Assembly: GCF_900638025.1 (NCBI RefSeq)
Contig: NZ_LR134481.1
Span: 1,938,501-2,002,500, forward strand
From: Haemophilus parainfluenzae
Lineage (GTDB): Bacteria; Pseudomonadota; Gammaproteobacteria; Enterobacterales; Pasteurellaceae
Direction: 5' to 3'
Length of the DNA: 64,000 nt
Shown here: positions 45,462 through 55,458 of the stretch, one piece after another
How positions within the stretch are numbered: the first letter of the stretch is position 1
How the letters are laid out: each line of letters opens with the position of its first letter
Made by a program: the position numbers and the translations under genes
Notes under the pieces: generated by a model
Database searches by the model: none
What the model was told of the DNA's origin: nothing
What the model saw: the letters and a program-made list of their open reading frames with translations, nothing else

Positions 45462-46901
45462 ATGGCATTATCAAAAAATGCAAAATTGGCGATCTTAGCG
45501 GTTATCCCTTTGATCACCTTCTTATTGCCTGCTCCAGAGGGGCTTTCTCTGATTGCTTGGCGTTTACTCGGGGTTTACATTGCTACTATTGTCGGGCTTG
45601 TAATAAAGCCTTACGGAGAACCAGTAATTTTACTCGCAGCAATTGCTGTTTCAGGTATCATTATAGGTAATACGGAAGGCGCAAAAGAATTAGTCAAAGT
45701 AGGGAATATGTTGGATGGTTATAAATCAGGCACAACATGGCTTATCTTTACAGCTTTTACCTTAAGCTCAGCATTTGTAATTACTGGATTAGGCAAACGA
45801 ATTGCCTATCACATGATTGGCGCCATGGGTAGCACGACCCTGCGACTTGGTTATGTCACCATGTTCTTGGATTTACTGCTTTCACCTGCAACGCCATCTA
45901 ATACAGCGCGTTCAGGCGGTATCATATTTCCAATCATTAACAGTGTGGCGGTAGCGCTTGGTTCAGATCCTGAAAAAAGCCCGAAGAAGGCCGGTCGTTA
46001 TTTGATGATGAACGTATATATGGTGGTAAAAACCACGTCCTACATTTTCTTAACCGCAATGGCGCCTAATGCTCTCGCACTTTCATTAATGGCTCCAATT
46101 TTGGGGTTTGAAACTACTTGGATTAAATGGTTCTTGGCCGCCTCTGTGCCTGGTTTAATTTGCTTATTCTTAATCCCATTAATTTGTTACTGGGTCTCTC
46201 CACCTGAATTAAAAGAAGTCGATAACAAAGCTATTGCAAAAAAAGGTTTAGAAGAATTGGGGCCAATGTCTTTCCGTGAAAAAGCACTTAGCGTGTTGTT
46301 TGTCATTGCCTTATTCGGTTGGATCTTCTCTGATACGCTTCATGTGAATGCGACTATCGTAGCCATTATCGTAATGGTTCTTTGCATTATGTTAAGTATT
46401 GTAACGTGGGATGATATTCTAAAAAGTAAAGGGGCATGGAACACCTTAGTCTGGTATGGTGGTATCATTGGTATGTCGGGTTTACTGGAAAAAGCTGGAT
46501 TCTTTAAATGGTTGGCTAACACATTAAGTACCACGCTTCAATTTGAAGGACATGGCATGATGGCTCTCATCGTGATTCTGACTTTAAGCGTTGCAGTACG
46601 TTATTTATTTGCTTCAGGCGGTGCATACGTAGCAGCAATGGTACCTGTATTTGCAACTGTTGGGCACGTTGCGGGAGCCCCTGCTGAGTTACTTGCACTA
46701 GGCTTAGTTTTTGCCAACGCTTACGGTGGTTCTGTAACGCACTATGGTGGTGGCCCTGGACCAATTGCATTTGGCGCGGGCTATAATGACATTAAATCTT
46801 GGTGGATCGCTGGCGCAATCATTGCATTTGGTAGCTTAATTATCCACTTAACTATCGGTATGGCATGGTGGGAATTATTAATTAGCTTAGGTTGGTTATA
46901 A
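45462..46901 (+). CDS. DASS-family anion transporter, probable citrate/dicarboxylate carrier
   Basis: The 479-residue inner-membrane protein has about twelve hydrophobic helices. It resembles CitT/SodiT proteins of the divalent anion:sodium symporter family. It contains the family motif region LLSPATPSNTARSGGIIFPI and a second hairpin region near ASGGAYVAAMVPVFATVGHV, then YGGSVTHYGGGPGPI. It is the last gene of the cit operon, one base after citXG, so citrate in exchange for succinate, or another dicarboxylate, is the likely substrate. Its counterpart in H. influenzae (HI0020) also follows citXG. The exact substrate cannot be read from sequence. Confidence 0.85.
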   Translation: MALSKNAKLAILAVIPLITFLLPAPEGLSLIAWRLLGVYIATIVGLVIKPYGEPVILLAAIAVSGIIIGNTEGAKELVKVGNMLDGYKSGTTWLIFTAFTLSSAFVITGLGKRIAYHMIGAMGSTTLRLGYVTMFLDLLLSPATPSNTARSGGIIFPIINSVAVALGSDPEKSPKKAGRYLMMNVYMVVKTTSYIFLTAMAPNALALSLMAPILGFETTWIKWFLAASVPGLICLFLIPLICYWVSPPELKEVDNKAIAKKGLEELGPMSFREKALSVLFVIALFGWIFSDTLHVNATIVAIIVMVLCIMLSIVTWDDILKSKGAWNTLVWYGGIIGMSGLLEKAGFFKWLANTLSTTLQFEGHGMMALIVILTLSVAVRYLFASGGAYVAAMVPVFATVGHVAGAPAELLALGLVFANAYGGSVTHYGGGPGPIAFGAGYNDIKSWWIAGAIIAFGSLIIHLTIGMAWWELLISLGWL

Positions 46902-46910
46902 TATAAATTC

Positions 46911-46946
46911 AAAAGTGCGGTCAGATCCTTATTGCAACCGCACTTT
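46911..46946 (+). terminator. Paired uptake-signal terminator of the cit operon
   Basis: AAAAGTGCGGT and ACCGCACTTT stand inverted around a 14-base loop about ten bases after the transporter stop. The tail is only moderately T-rich. Confidence 0.75.
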
Positions 46947-47236
46947 CTCAGTTAAACTGCAATCATAAGCACAGCTTATTGTACGATCGTAACTCACAGC
47001 AAACCAATGAGTATCATTCCATAGCGTGGAAATAATCTTCTATGTCTACGCAAGAATTCGCCATCACATGCAAATATTCACAGAAAATTTCGACATTAAA
47101 GATCCGATGATACATGCTAAAAGGATTTTCAATGGGCGCATAAAGTGGATCAAATGGAAAAGGATAATTCCCGTTAGTATATTGATGGTTAATCTAACGA
47201 TGAGCTCACAAATCGTGATACTTATCACATTAATTT
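46947..47236. other. Gene-poor gap between the cit operon and manA, with a possible gene remnant
   Basis: Of 290 bases, none forms a supported gene. On the minus strand 47014-47193 is open for 59 codons with protein-like composition (NGNYPFPFDPLYAP, then NPFSMYHRIFNVEIFCEYLH) but has no usable start. A CRP-like site (CGTGATACTTATCACA) stands at 47214-47229, next to the manA stop. The region may be the decayed end of a former gene. Confidence 0.45.
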
Positions 47237-48436
47237 TTATGGCAATTTTGCCAAAAAGGCATAACCGCCTTTTTCACTCATTATTTCAACATTAGAATCC
47301 GCTGTAATAAATGCTGACTCACCTTGCTTCAACGTAAGTGCGGTTGATTTTTCTTGAATTTTTAGCTCACCGTTCATCACCAATAAAATGCCCGCACTTT
47401 GAAGATTCACTTTAGTATGCTGTTCTGGTTCAACACGAATTTGAGCTAAAGCAAAATCTTTTACTGGCGTTTTATAAGTAAATTCTGACTGATTTTGAGG
47501 TGCTGCTGAGATAATTTGAGGTGTCACTTCACGACAATCCACAATTTTTAATAATTCGGCAATATCGACATATTTTGGTGTTAAGCCACCTCGAATCACA
47601 TTATCAGAACAGGCCATTAACTCCACGTTTTGTCCGCGAAGATAAGCATGAGGAATACCCGCATCTTGGAAAATACCCTCTCCTTCTTTTAAATGCACGA
47701 TATTAAAGAGATAAAAACACACCAAGCCTGCATCTAATTTTTCAGGTGAAATCGCAATCGCTTCCATCGTATATAGCACCCAATAATCAAGGTTATCCAG
47801 CGTCAACTCGCCATTTTTATAAGGCTGTTGATTGATTTCAATAATGGGTAATAGCCAATTTGCGAGCGTTGATTGATCCGCCAACATTACATCCGCATAA
47901 AATTCATCAAGGCTTTGTGTGCCAAGTTTTTCAGCCAAAGATTGCAAAGAAGGGCGTGCATTTAATGTGGCAAGTATTTGAGATTTTGTTTTAAAACCAT
48001 GTAAAAGCCAGAAATCAGATAAGGCAATCATCATTTCTGGTTTATGATTTCTATCTTTATAAGTCCGCGTGCTGTCTGTTAATGCAATCCCTTTTACGTT
48101 TTCAGCCTCAAAGCCCTTTTCAGCTTGGGCTTTAGTTGGATGCAATTGAATCGATAACGGCTTTTCAACATCTAAAATTTTTAACAAATAAGGGAGTTCA
48201 TCATCAAATTGCTGACGGCTAGTTTGCCCAAGTGCGGTCGGATTTTGCGATAAAAATTCAATTAGGGATTGTTTGCCTACTACATTCTCAATCTCTGAAG
48301 GCGCCAATGGATGAGCACCTAACCACCACTCTGCACAAGGTTGATCTTTCACTGAATTTAATCCAATCAATGATGCAATATAGTTTTTTCCGCCCCATGC
48401 ATAATGCTGTACTTGGCCTGTTAATCGATAAATCAT
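47237..48436 (-). CDS. manA: Mannose-6-phosphate isomerase ManA
   Basis: This is a zinc enzyme that converts mannose-6-phosphate to fructose-6-phosphate, linking mannose uptake by the PTS to glycolysis. The 399 residues begin MIYRLTGQVQHYAWGGKNYI. The zinc site appears in LSIQLHPTKAQAEKGFEAEN (Gln and His), and GIFQDAGIPHAYLRGQNVELMACSDNVIRGGLTPKYVD carries the remaining signature. It lies downstream of the PTS genes on the same strand but is separated from crr by a terminator. Uptake signals occur near 47337 and 48231. Confidence 0.96.
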   Translation of the reverse strand: MIYRLTGQVQHYAWGGKNYIASLIGLNSVKDQPCAEWWLGAHPLAPSEIENVVGKQSLIEFLSQNPTALGQTSRQQFDDELPYLLKILDVEKPLSIQLHPTKAQAEKGFEAENVKGIALTDSTRTYKDRNHKPEMMIALSDFWLLHGFKTKSQILATLNARPSLQSLAEKLGTQSLDEFYADVMLADQSTLANWLLPIIEINQQPYKNGELTLDNLDYWVLYTMEAIAISPEKLDAGLVCFYLFNIVHLKEGEGIFQDAGIPHAYLRGQNVELMACSDNVIRGGLTPKYVDIAELLKIVDCREVTPQIISAAPQNQSEFTYKTPVKDFALAQIRVEPEQHTKVNLQSAGILLVMNGELKIQEKSTALTLKQGESAFITADSNVEIMSEKGGYAFLAKLP

Positions 48437-48462
48437 CTTTACCTTCTTAAAAAAGAATAAGT

Positions 48463-48492
48463 ATAAAAAAATCCGCTCATTTAAAGCGGATC
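48463..48492 (-). terminator. Terminator after crr
   Basis: On the minus strand ATCCGCTTTAAATGAGCGGAT is followed by seven T residues. It lies about 18 bases after the crr stop. Confidence 0.88.
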
Positions 48493-48508
48493 TTTTAATC
48501 AGTTAATC

Positions 48509-49009
48509 TTATTTTGTTAAACTTAGAACAACAGACTCTCCAGCAATCACCTCACCAGATTTTTTCTCAATGCATGAAATTTCGTCCATGTTAGAAATAA
48601 CCACGGGGGTTAAAACTGATTTCGCTTTTGATTCTAATGTTGCTAAATCAAATTCAATTACTGTATCACCACGTTTTACGCTTTGCCCTTCTTGTGCAAT
48701 ACGAGTGAATCCTTCACCTTTTAATTCAACAGTATCAATGCCAAAGTGAACGAATAATTCAACTCCCTCTTTTGATTCCATTGAAAATGCATGGTTGGTT
48801 TCAAAAATTTTACCAATAATACCATCAACAGGCGCCACAATTTTGTCACCTGTTGGGCGAATTGCGATACCATCACCCACGATTTTTTCAGAGAAAACAA
48901 CATCCGGTACATCTTCGATATTCACAATCTCACCAGAAAGTGGCGCATAAATTTCCACTTCCACAGCTTTATTTTCTTTTGAACCAAATAATTTGTCAAA
49001 TAAGCCCAT
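48509..49009 (-). CDS. crr: PTS glucose-type EIIA component (Crr)
   Basis: This soluble phosphocarrier receives phosphate from HPr. In enteric bacteria it controls adenylate cyclase and inducer exclusion. In Haemophilus this path links sugar supply to cAMP and competence. The 166 residues have the active-site His88 in [17 protein letters not shown] and the helper His73 in [10 protein letters not shown]-terminal [13 protein letters not shown] resembles the membrane-anchoring tail of E. coli EIIA-Glc. It is the last gene of ptsH-ptsI-crr. Confidence 0.96.
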   Translation of the reverse strand: MGLFDKLFGSKENKAVEVEIYAPLSGEIVNIEDVPDVVFSEKIVGDGIAIRPTGDKIVAPVDGIIGKIFETNHAFSMESKEGVELFVHFGIDTVELKGEGFTRIAQEGQSVKRGDTVIEFDLATLESKAKSVLTPVVISNMDEISCIEKKSGEVIAGESVVLSLTK

Positions 49010-49068
49010 TTTAATCTCCTATCTATTAAAGATGGCTGATATTTTAACGTAAAACTTTGTTTTTGTAT

Positions 49069-50796
49069 CTAGTTTAACGATTTTTCTGCTAAAAAAGCCT
49101 GAATTAATTGTTCAATTTCAGCAGATGTTGGTTTTTGTAATGCTTCATCCGCCAAGGCTTTTACCTCTTGATAATTCACATGACGCACTAATTTTTTAAT
49201 ACGAGGTACAGAAATTGCACTCATACTAAACTCATCTAAGCCCATGCCGAGCAACAATAAAGTAGCACGTTCATCACCGGCTAACTCGCCACACATCCCC
49301 GTCCATTTGCCTTCTGCATGAGAGGCATCAATGACTTGTTTAATCAAACCAAGTACTGAAGGTGACATTGGATTATATAAGTGAGAAATTAGTTCGTTAC
49401 CACGGTCAACGGCTAAGGTATATTGGGTTAAATCGTTTGTACCAATACTAAAGAAATCTACTTCTTTCGCTAAGAATTTCGCATTCACTGCTGCAGATGG
49501 CGTTTCAACCATAACACCTACTTGAATGCTTTCATCAAAAGCCTTACCTTCTGCACGTAATTCGGCTTTTAACGTTTCAAGCACAGATTTTAACTCACGA
49601 ATTTCTTCTACCGAAATAATCATCGGGAACATCACGGCAAGTTTACCAAATGCAGAAGCACGTAATACCGCTCTTAATTGCGCATGTAAAATCTCACGAC
49701 GATTAAGGGCAATACGTATCGCACGCCATCCTAAGAATGGGTTCATTTCTTTTGGTAAATTTAAATATGGCAGCTCTTTATCACCGCCAATATCCATGGT
49801 ACGTAATACCACTAGACGACCTTCCATTGCTTCAACCACTTCTTTATAAGCAATGAATTGCTCTTCTTCGCTTGGCAATTGGTCACGATCCATAAAGAGG
49901 AATTCAGTACGGTATAAGCCGACCCCTTCTGCACCATTACGGTGTACACCTTCGCAATCACGAATCGTACCAATATTCGCAACCACTTCAACTTTATGAC
50001 CATCAAGGGTCACTGCCAGTAAATCTTTTAATTTTGCTAATTCTGCTTTTTCTTCAGCGAGTTTTGCTTCTACCGTTTTTAATTCATCGATTTCAGATTG
50101 AGTCGGATTCACGTAAACACGGTTGTTCACGGCATCTAAAATAAGATAATCACCGGTATTCACTCGCGCGGTCACATCATTTGTCCCAACAATAGCCGGT
50201 AATTCAAGTGAGCGAGCCATAATAGAGGTGTGAGATGTTCTACCACCAATATCCGTGATAAAACCTAATACTTTTTCTAAGTTTAATTGAGCGGTTTCAG
50301 ACGGAGTTAAATCGTAAGCCACAAGGATAGATTCTTCGGTAATATCACCAAGATCGACAATGTGCATACCTAAAATATTTTTGATTAAACGATTACCGAT
50401 ATCACGAATATCACCCGCACGTTCTTTTAAGTATTCATCATCAATTTCAGACAACATTTCAACTTGTTGATCAATGATTTTACTTGCTGCCACACTCGCA
50501 TTCACTTTATGTGAACGAAGATAATCAATAATCTCTTCTTCTAATTCTTCATCTTCAAGGATCATTAAATGGCCTTCGAAGATAGCCGCTTTTTCTTCAC
50601 CTAAAGATTTTAATGCGCGTTGATGAATAGAATTAAGTTGCTCAACGGCTGCTTCACGGCCCGCATAAAAACGAGCAACTTCTGACTCGATTTGATCTTC
50701 TGAAATTTTTTGGAAATCCAGAACAATTTTTTCTTCTTTTAATACTAAAGCTTTACCAAAAACGATACCTGGCGATGCTGGGATACCTGTAATCAT
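49069..50796 (-). CDS. ptsI: Phosphoenolpyruvate-protein phosphotransferase (PTS enzyme I)
   Basis: Enzyme I takes phosphate from phosphoenolpyruvate and passes it to HPr, the first step of PTS sugar uptake. With the ATG at 50794-50796 it has 575 residues, the same as in E. coli. A longer frame upstream would add an unlikely hydrophobic peptide. The phospho-histidine stands in [15 protein letters not shown]. The PEP site shows [22 protein letters not shown] and the C-terminal [20 protein letters not shown] and [10 protein letters not shown] hairpin separates it from ptsH. Confidence 0.96.
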   Translation of the reverse strand: MITGIPASPGIVFGKALVLKEEKIVLDFQKISEDQIESEVARFYAGREAAVEQLNSIHQRALKSLGEEKAAIFEGHLMILEDEELEEEIIDYLRSHKVNASVAASKIIDQQVEMLSEIDDEYLKERAGDIRDIGNRLIKNILGMHIVDLGDITEESILVAYDLTPSETAQLNLEKVLGFITDIGGRTSHTSIMARSLELPAIVGTNDVTARVNTGDYLILDAVNNRVYVNPTQSEIDELKTVEAKLAEEKAELAKLKDLLAVTLDGHKVEVVANIGTIRDCEGVHRNGAEGVGLYRTEFLFMDRDQLPSEEEQFIAYKEVVEAMEGRLVVLRTMDIGGDKELPYLNLPKEMNPFLGWRAIRIALNRREILHAQLRAVLRASAFGKLAVMFPMIISVEEIRELKSVLETLKAELRAEGKAFDESIQVGVMVETPSAAVNAKFLAKEVDFFSIGTNDLTQYTLAVDRGNELISHLYNPMSPSVLGLIKQVIDASHAEGKWTGMCGELAGDERATLLLLGMGLDEFSMSAISVPRIKKLVRHVNYQEVKALADEALQKPTSAEIEQLIQAFLAEKSLN

Positions 50797-50847
50797 AATT
50801 TTACATTCCGAAATAATTTGAAATAATTTATTAAAGACTAAATAAAC

Positions 50848-50879
50848 AATAGCCACAGAATAGGAACCCTGTGGCTATC
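50848..50879 (-). terminator. Hairpin between ptsH and ptsI
   Basis: ATAGCCACAG pairs exactly with CTGTGGCTAT around a loop of about ten bases, with TTGTTTATTT after it on the minus strand. It lies directly after the ptsH stop inside the pts operon. It resembles an intrinsic terminator of partial strength that would leave ptsH mRNA in excess. Confidence 0.7.
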
Positions 50880-50884
50880 GTCAA

Positions 50885-51142
50885 TTATTCTAAAGTAGGA
50901 ATTAATGCTACTAAATGTTCAACGGCTTGTTGTTCGTCTTCACCTTCTGCCGAGATGGTAATTACAGTTCCTTGCGTCAAACCTAAGGTTTGTAGCTTAA
51001 ATAAGCTTTTAGCACTTGCACTCTTGCCTGCAGAAGTAACAGTTACATCCGAAGCAAAAGCTTTTGCTTCTTTTACGAACTGTGCCGCAGGGCGAGTATG
51101 TAAACCATTAGGAGCCGTAATCTCTACATCTTTTGAGAACAT
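50885..51142 (-). CDS. ptsH: Phosphocarrier protein HPr
   Basis: HPr is the small cytoplasmic relay between enzyme I and the sugar-specific EIIA proteins. The 85 residues equal the E. coli length. His15 in [11 protein letters not shown] is the phosphorylation site, and Ser46 stands in [20 protein letters not shown] precedes the ATG. It is the first gene of ptsH-ptsI-crr. Confidence 0.97.
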   Translation of the reverse strand: MFSKDVEITAPNGLHTRPAAQFVKEAKAFASDVTVTSAGKSASAKSLFKLQTLGLTQGTVITISAEGEDEQQAVEHLVALIPTLE

Positions 51143-51303
51143 AATGTTACCTCTACATAGTAATAGTAAAATTCAAAAAACAATCTTATAAATCCGCAGT
51201 AGTATCCCTGTTAAGTATAAAATAATCAAGGAAAAACATAAAAAAAATTGAGCGATATCACAAAATTTAAACGTTTGCTTACTAAGTTAGAATAAAACAT
51301 ATA

Positions 51304-52341
51304 CTACACAGAAAAATGACGTTGTGATTTTGTCTCACTCAGGCTTTCAATAAGGCGATGATAATTTTCATAGCGTATTGGTGAAATCCGCCCTGCCTCT
51401 ACCGCTTCTCGTAATGCACAGCCAGGATCGTTCAAATGCTTACAATCTCGGAATTTGCACGTCCCTAAGAAATATTGAAATTCACGATATCCTTTGGTGA
51501 TCTGATCTGGCTCCAAATGCCATAAACCAAACTCACGAATACCCGGTGAATCAATCAAATTGCCGCCTTGTGGTAAGTGGTATAAACGAGAAGAAGTCGT
51601 GGTATGTTGCCCTAAGCCTGAGGTTTCACTGATACCGCCTACCTGCGCATTAACTGTTGGTAAAATATGGTTAATTAAACTGGATTTACCTACCCCTGAC
51701 TGCCCCACAAAAATGGATGTGCCATCACTTAAAAGTGCGGTCAATTTTTCCATATTTTTTCCGGTTTCAGCAGAAATGATGATGGTCTGATAACCAATAT
51801 CCCGGTAAATCTGTAATTGACTTTCCACTTCCTGCTCTTGCTCGGCATCCAGTAAATCGCCTTTATTCACCACAATGACAGGTTCGATCCCGGCATTTTC
51901 ACACACCACTAAATAACGATCGATAATATTGAGTGAAAGTACCGGCACTACCGCAGAAACAATAATAATACGATCGATATTAGCAGCTATTGGTTTCAAC
52001 CCATCATAATAATCTGGGCGAGCAATTTCATTTTGTCTTGGGTGAATGGCTTCAATCACCCCACTCACTCCTTGGAGCTGTTCATTGCCTTGTCGCCAAA
52101 TCACTTTGTCTCCAACCACAAGACTAGAAAGTGTACGACGTAAATTACAACGGAAAATTTCGCCTTGTGCATTTTCCACATCGGCATGCACCGAATAACG
52201 CGTAACGACTATCCCATCTTGGCTTTCACCTAGCATATCATCTTGCCATTCCACTTCTTTCTTCTTGTGGCGATGCAAGGCTTTCGCGTTATTTGATTGA
52301 ATTCGACGAGTTTGATTTTGCGTTAGTTTACGTTTGCTCAT
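51304..52341 (-). CDS. rsgA: Ribosome small subunit-dependent GTPase A, RsgA
   Basis: RsgA is a circularly permuted GTPase that checks late 30S ribosome maturation. The ATG at 52339-52341 gives 345 residues starting [15 protein letters not shown], the usual basic N-terminus. An upstream in-frame codon at 52422 would overlap orn and is rejected. An OB fold ([11 protein letters not shown]) comes first. G4 VNKGDLLD precedes G1 [12 protein letters not shown] and G3 [10 protein letters not shown], as expected for permutation. The zinc site is [16 protein letters not shown]. It is divergent from orn. Confidence 0.95.
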   Translation of the reverse strand: MSKRKLTQNQTRRIQSNNAKALHRHKKKEVEWQDDMLGESQDGIVVTRYSVHADVENAQGEIFRCNLRRTLSSLVVGDKVIWRQGNEQLQGVSGVIEAIHPRQNEIARPDYYDGLKPIAANIDRIIIVSAVVPVLSLNIIDRYLVVCENAGIEPVIVVNKGDLLDAEQEQEVESQLQIYRDIGYQTIIISAETGKNMEKLTALLSDGTSIFVGQSGVGKSSLINHILPTVNAQVGGISETSGLGQHTTTSSRLYHLPQGGNLIDSPGIREFGLWHLEPDQITKGYREFQYFLGTCKFRDCKHLNDPGCALREAVEAGRISPIRYENYHRLIESLSETKSQRHFSV

Positions 52342-52416
52342 AAAGTGCGGTCGTTTTTTCCGATGTTTTTCGTTAAAATAAACGGGATTAAAAATGTTTA
52401 TAGGATACCTTATATT

Positions 52417-52965
52417 ATGCAATTAGATAAACAAAATCTGATTTGGATCGATTTAGAAATGACAGGATTAGATCCTGAAAAAGAACGCATTCTTGAAATC
52501 GCAACCATTGTGACCGATAAAGATCTCAATATTTTAGCTGAAGGACCTGTGATTGCAGTTCATCAAAGTGATGAATTATTAAACAAAATGTCGGAATGGT
52601 GCGTAAAAACCCACACAGCTAACGGCTTAGTGGAACGTGTTAAAGCGAGCAAACTCACCGAACGTGCAGCAGAATTACAAACATTAGATTTTTTAAAACG
52701 CTGGGTGCCGAAAGGTGCTTCACCGATTTGTGGCAACAGCATCGCACAGGATAAACGCTTTCTTTACAAATATATGCCTGATTTAGCGGATTATTTCCAC
52801 TATCGTCATGTGGATGTCAGCACATTAAAAGAATTGGCTTCTCGCTGGAAACCAGAAATTTTAGATGGATTTAAAAAAGGTAATACCCATCTAGCTCTTG
52901 ATGATATTCGTGAATCAATTAAAGAGTTAGCTTACTACCGTGAGCACTTTATTAATCTGGGTTGA
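52417..52965 (+). CDS. orn: Oligoribonuclease Orn
   Basis: This 3'-5' exoribonuclease degrades the shortest RNA oligomers, including the pGpG left from cyclic di-GMP. The 182 residues from the ATG at 52417 show the DEDDh acidic residues: D and E in [12 protein letters not shown] in [16 protein letters not shown], and H plus D in [16 protein letters not shown]. An earlier in-frame codon at 52345 would add a peptide not found in relatives. It is divergent from rsgA. A uptake signal lies between the two starts. Confidence 0.96.
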   Translation: MQLDKQNLIWIDLEMTGLDPEKERILEIATIVTDKDLNILAEGPVIAVHQSDELLNKMSEWCVKTHTANGLVERVKASKLTERAAELQTLDFLKRWVPKGASPICGNSIAQDKRFLYKYMPDLADYFHYRHVDVSTLKELASRWKPEILDGFKKGNTHLALDDIRESIKELAYYREHFINLG

Positions 52966-53005
52966 TGAAAACTTAGGCAAACTCAATCATTTGCAAAATC
53001 TGCGC

Positions 53006-53033
53006 TTGCGTTGAATAAATTTTTTCGTATAAT
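53006..53033 (+). promoter_or_regulatory. Promoter of the tRNA-Gly pair
   Basis: TTGCGT and TATAAT, separated by 16 bases, lie 26 bases upstream of the first tRNA-Gly. The -10 is a perfect match to the sigma-70 consensus. Confidence 0.75.
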
Positions 53034-53058
53034 GTTGCCTCATTCACCAATGTGAAAT

Positions 53059-53134
<76 letters not shown>

Positions 53135-53154
53135 AATTTTCACATGGATACCAT

Positions 53155-53230
<76 letters not shown>

Positions 53231-53238
53231 AATTCTCA

Positions 53239-53269
53239 ATCCGTTGCTGAAAAGCAGCGGATTTTTTAT
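53239..53269 (+). terminator. Terminator after the tRNA-Gly pair
   Basis: CCGTTGCT, the stable loop GAAA and AGCAGCGG form a stem with one G-T pair, followed by ATTTTTT. Confidence 0.92.
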
Positions 53270-53345
53270 TGTATTTTCCCTACATATTCCCTTCAAAATA
53301 CGATAAAATCCCCTAGAAACTTTAACCTAAAAAATCACGCTAAGA

Positions 53346-53816
53346 ATGACCGAATTAACCCAATACATTCCTGATGAAGGCACTATGCTCCGTTTTGGTA
53401 AAAAACTCGCAGAAGTGTTGGTAAAACAACCGAAAGATAACGCTATTGTGCTTTATTTTAATGGCGATCTTGGTGCAGGTAAAACCACCCTGACTCGTGG
53501 AATGGTGCAAGGTTTAGGCTACCAAGGCAATGTCAAAAGTCCTACTTATACGTTAGTGGAAGAATATAGCATTGCAGGGAAAATGATTTATCACTTTGAT
53601 TTATATCGTCTTGCCGATCCTGAAGAACTGGAATTTATGGGTATTCGTGATTATTTCAGCCAAAATTGTATCTGCTTAATCGAATGGGCAGAAAAAGGTG
53701 AAGGTATCTTGCCTGAGGCTGATTTATTGGTGAATATTGACTATTACGACGATGCTCGAAACATTACGCTAATTGCTCAAAACTCAGTAGGCGAGCATAT
53801 TTTGGCACAACTATAA
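53346..53816 (+). CDS. tsaE: tRNA threonylcarbamoyladenosine biosynthesis ATPase TsaE
   Basis: TsaE is an ATPase that works with TsaB and TsaD to make the t6A base in tRNAs reading ANN codons. The 156 residues contain the P-loop GDLGAGKTT (40-48), then [10 protein letters not shown], the [20 protein letters not shown] segment and LIEWAEKG. It is the first gene of the tsaE-amiB-mutL-miaA-glnE cluster, which is conserved in H. influenzae. Interestingly miaA, another gene of A37 modification, is in the same unit. Confidence 0.95.
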   Translation: MTELTQYIPDEGTMLRFGKKLAEVLVKQPKDNAIVLYFNGDLGAGKTTLTRGMVQGLGYQGNVKSPTYTLVEEYSIAGKMIYHFDLYRLADPEELEFMGIRDYFSQNCICLIEWAEKGEGILPEADLLVNIDYYDDARNITLIAQNSVGEHILAQL

Positions 53817-53827
53817 AACTGACTTAC

Positions 53828-55450
53828 ATGAAAGCAAAATTTTCGTTTCTTTTTGGAATATTTTCTCTAATTTCTACTAACGTATTTGCCGCACCACAAT
53901 GGACAATTGCCATTGATCCCGGCCATGGCGGTAAAGATCCTGGTGCAATCGGAAAAAATTTAGGTATTTATGAAAAGAATGTCACGCTTTCTATTGCTCG
54001 AGAACTAAAAGCTTTATTAGATAAGGATCCTAATTTCAAAGGTGTCTTAACACGTAGTAGCGATTACTACATTTCTGTTCCTGAGCGCTCTGAAATTGCA
54101 CGAAAATTTAAAGCAAATTTTCTTATTTCAATTCATGCCGACTCTTCGTTAAACCCTAACCAACGTGGAGCGTCTGTCTGGGTACTCTCCAATCGCCGTG
54201 CTAATGATGAAATTGGGCAATGGTTAGAAGATGATGAAAAACGTTCAGATCTTCTCGGAGGCACGGGTAAAGTACTTTTAAGCCACAATGATAAATATTT
54301 AGATCAAACAGTGCTCGATTTGCAATTTGGACATAGTCAACGTACTGGCTATGAGTTAGGAAATAGTATTTTACGTCGTTTTTCACGTGTAACACCTTTA
54401 AGCCGAAGCATGCCTCAACATGCTAGCCTTGGCGTATTACGTTCACCGGATATTCCTTCTGTTCTCGTGGAAACGGGGTTTCTTTCTAATATGGAAGAAG
54501 AACAAAAACTGAATACTATTACTTATCGTCGCCGTATTGCTTATATGATTTATGAAGGCTTAGTCGCTTATCGCAACGGTAATTTAAAAACGATCGTAGT
54601 TCTACCTAGTGACGAGCAAGACAGCAAATCTACAAAATTAAACAATCAAAACAATGAAAACAATGAAAAATCTGACCGCACTTCTGATGTGAAAGACAGC
54701 GGTATTCGCCATAAAGTGAAATCAGGCGAAAGCATTGGTAGCCTGGCGAACAAATATGATGTCAAAGTCAGTGAAATCATTGAGTTAAATAAACTGAAAC
54801 GCAAAGAACTTTGGCTAAATGAAACCATTAAGATTCCAGATAATGGCAAAGGCAAAAAAGCGGAAGAACCAACTAAAAAAGAAGAGAAAAACGCTGAAAA
54901 ATCTGACCGCACTTCAAGTGTTAAAGACAGTGGCGTCCGTCATAAAGTGAAACCTGGTGAAAGCATTGGTAGCCTGGCAAACAAATATGATGTAAAAGTC
55001 AGTGAAATTATTGAATTAAATAAACTAAAACGTAAAGAACTTTGGCTGAATGAAACTATTAAAATCCCAGATAACGGCAAAGGCAAAAAGATAGAAGAAA
55101 AACCTAAATCGAATGATAAAGCCAAAGCTGATAACAAAGGGAAAAACAGCAAGATTGTTGAAGCTGAAAAAGCCGTTTCTAAAAAAGATAAAAAACAAGA
55201 AAAAACCGAGAGTAAAAAAGAGCCTGAGAAAAAAGGCAACGATAAAAAAGACGCTTCTTCAAAAGGAAATGAGAAGAAAGATAATGGCAAGAAAGAAATC
55301 CCGCTTTACCATACGGTGAAAGCCGATCAAACTCTCTATGGCATCTCTCGTGAATACAATGTACCGGTTAATCGTCTTTTAAAACTGAACCCAATATTGA
55401 AAAACGGCAAAATCGTGACTGGGCAAAAAATCAAACTTAAAGAAAAATAA
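53828..55450 (+). CDS. amiB: N-acetylmuramoyl-L-alanine amidase AmiB with three LysM domains
   Basis: This periplasmic amidase cleaves septal peptidoglycan for cell separation. The 540 residues begin with a signal peptide ending NVFA. The Amidase_3 domain follows directly: [16 protein letters not shown] with the zinc His, then the Glu in [19 protein letters not shown] and [10 protein letters not shown]. No AMIN domain is present. The C-terminal part has three LysM repeats ([54 protein letters not shown]) separated by lysine-rich linkers. The first two lie in a near-identical duplication of 189 bases, each unit opening with a uptake signal coding SDRTS. Confidence 0.93.
   Translation: MKAKFSFLFGIFSLISTNVFAAPQWTIAIDPGHGGKDPGAIGKNLGIYEKNVTLSIARELKALLDKDPNFKGVLTRSSDYYISVPERSEIARKFKANFLISIHADSSLNPNQRGASVWVLSNRRANDEIGQWLEDDEKRSDLLGGTGKVLLSHNDKYLDQTVLDLQFGHSQRTGYELGNSILRRFSRVTPLSRSMPQHASLGVLRSPDIPSVLVETGFLSNMEEEQKLNTITYRRRIAYMIYEGLVAYRNGNLKTIVVLPSDEQDSKSTKLNNQNNENNEKSDRTSDVKDSGIRHKVKSGESIGSLANKYDVKVSEIIELNKLKRKELWLNETIKIPDNGKGKKAEEPTKKEEKNAEKSDRTSSVKDSGVRHKVKPGESIGSLANKYDVKVSEIIELNKLKRKELWLNETIKIPDNGKGKKIEEKPKSNDKAKADNKGKNSKIVEAEKAVSKKDKKQEKTESKKEPEKKGNDKKDASSKGNEKKDNGKKEIPLYHTVKADQTLYGISREYNVPVNRLLKLNPILKNGKIVTGQKIKLKEK
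54671..54859 (+). repeat. LysM duplication unit 1 in amiB (189 bases)
   Basis: This unit encodes 63 residues from [11 protein letters not shown] to DNGKGKK and opens with the uptake signal at 54673-54682. The second unit at 54902-55090 has the same length. They differ at only a few residues (for example D/S after SDRTS, I/V, S/P). Confidence 0.9.
54902..55090 (+). repeat. LysM duplication unit 2 in amiB (189 bases)
   Basis: Second copy of the unit at 54671-54859, again opening with a uptake signal (54905-54914). The high similarity suggests a recent duplication or gene conversion. Confidence 0.9.
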
Positions 55451-55458
55451 GGAATCCT

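Noticed and set aside
47026..47295. Plus-strand open frame of 89 codons overlapping the manA 3' end
   Set aside because: No ribosome-binding site, overlap with manA in antisense, and low-complexity basic/hydrophobic composition. The minus strand of the same region looks more protein-like.
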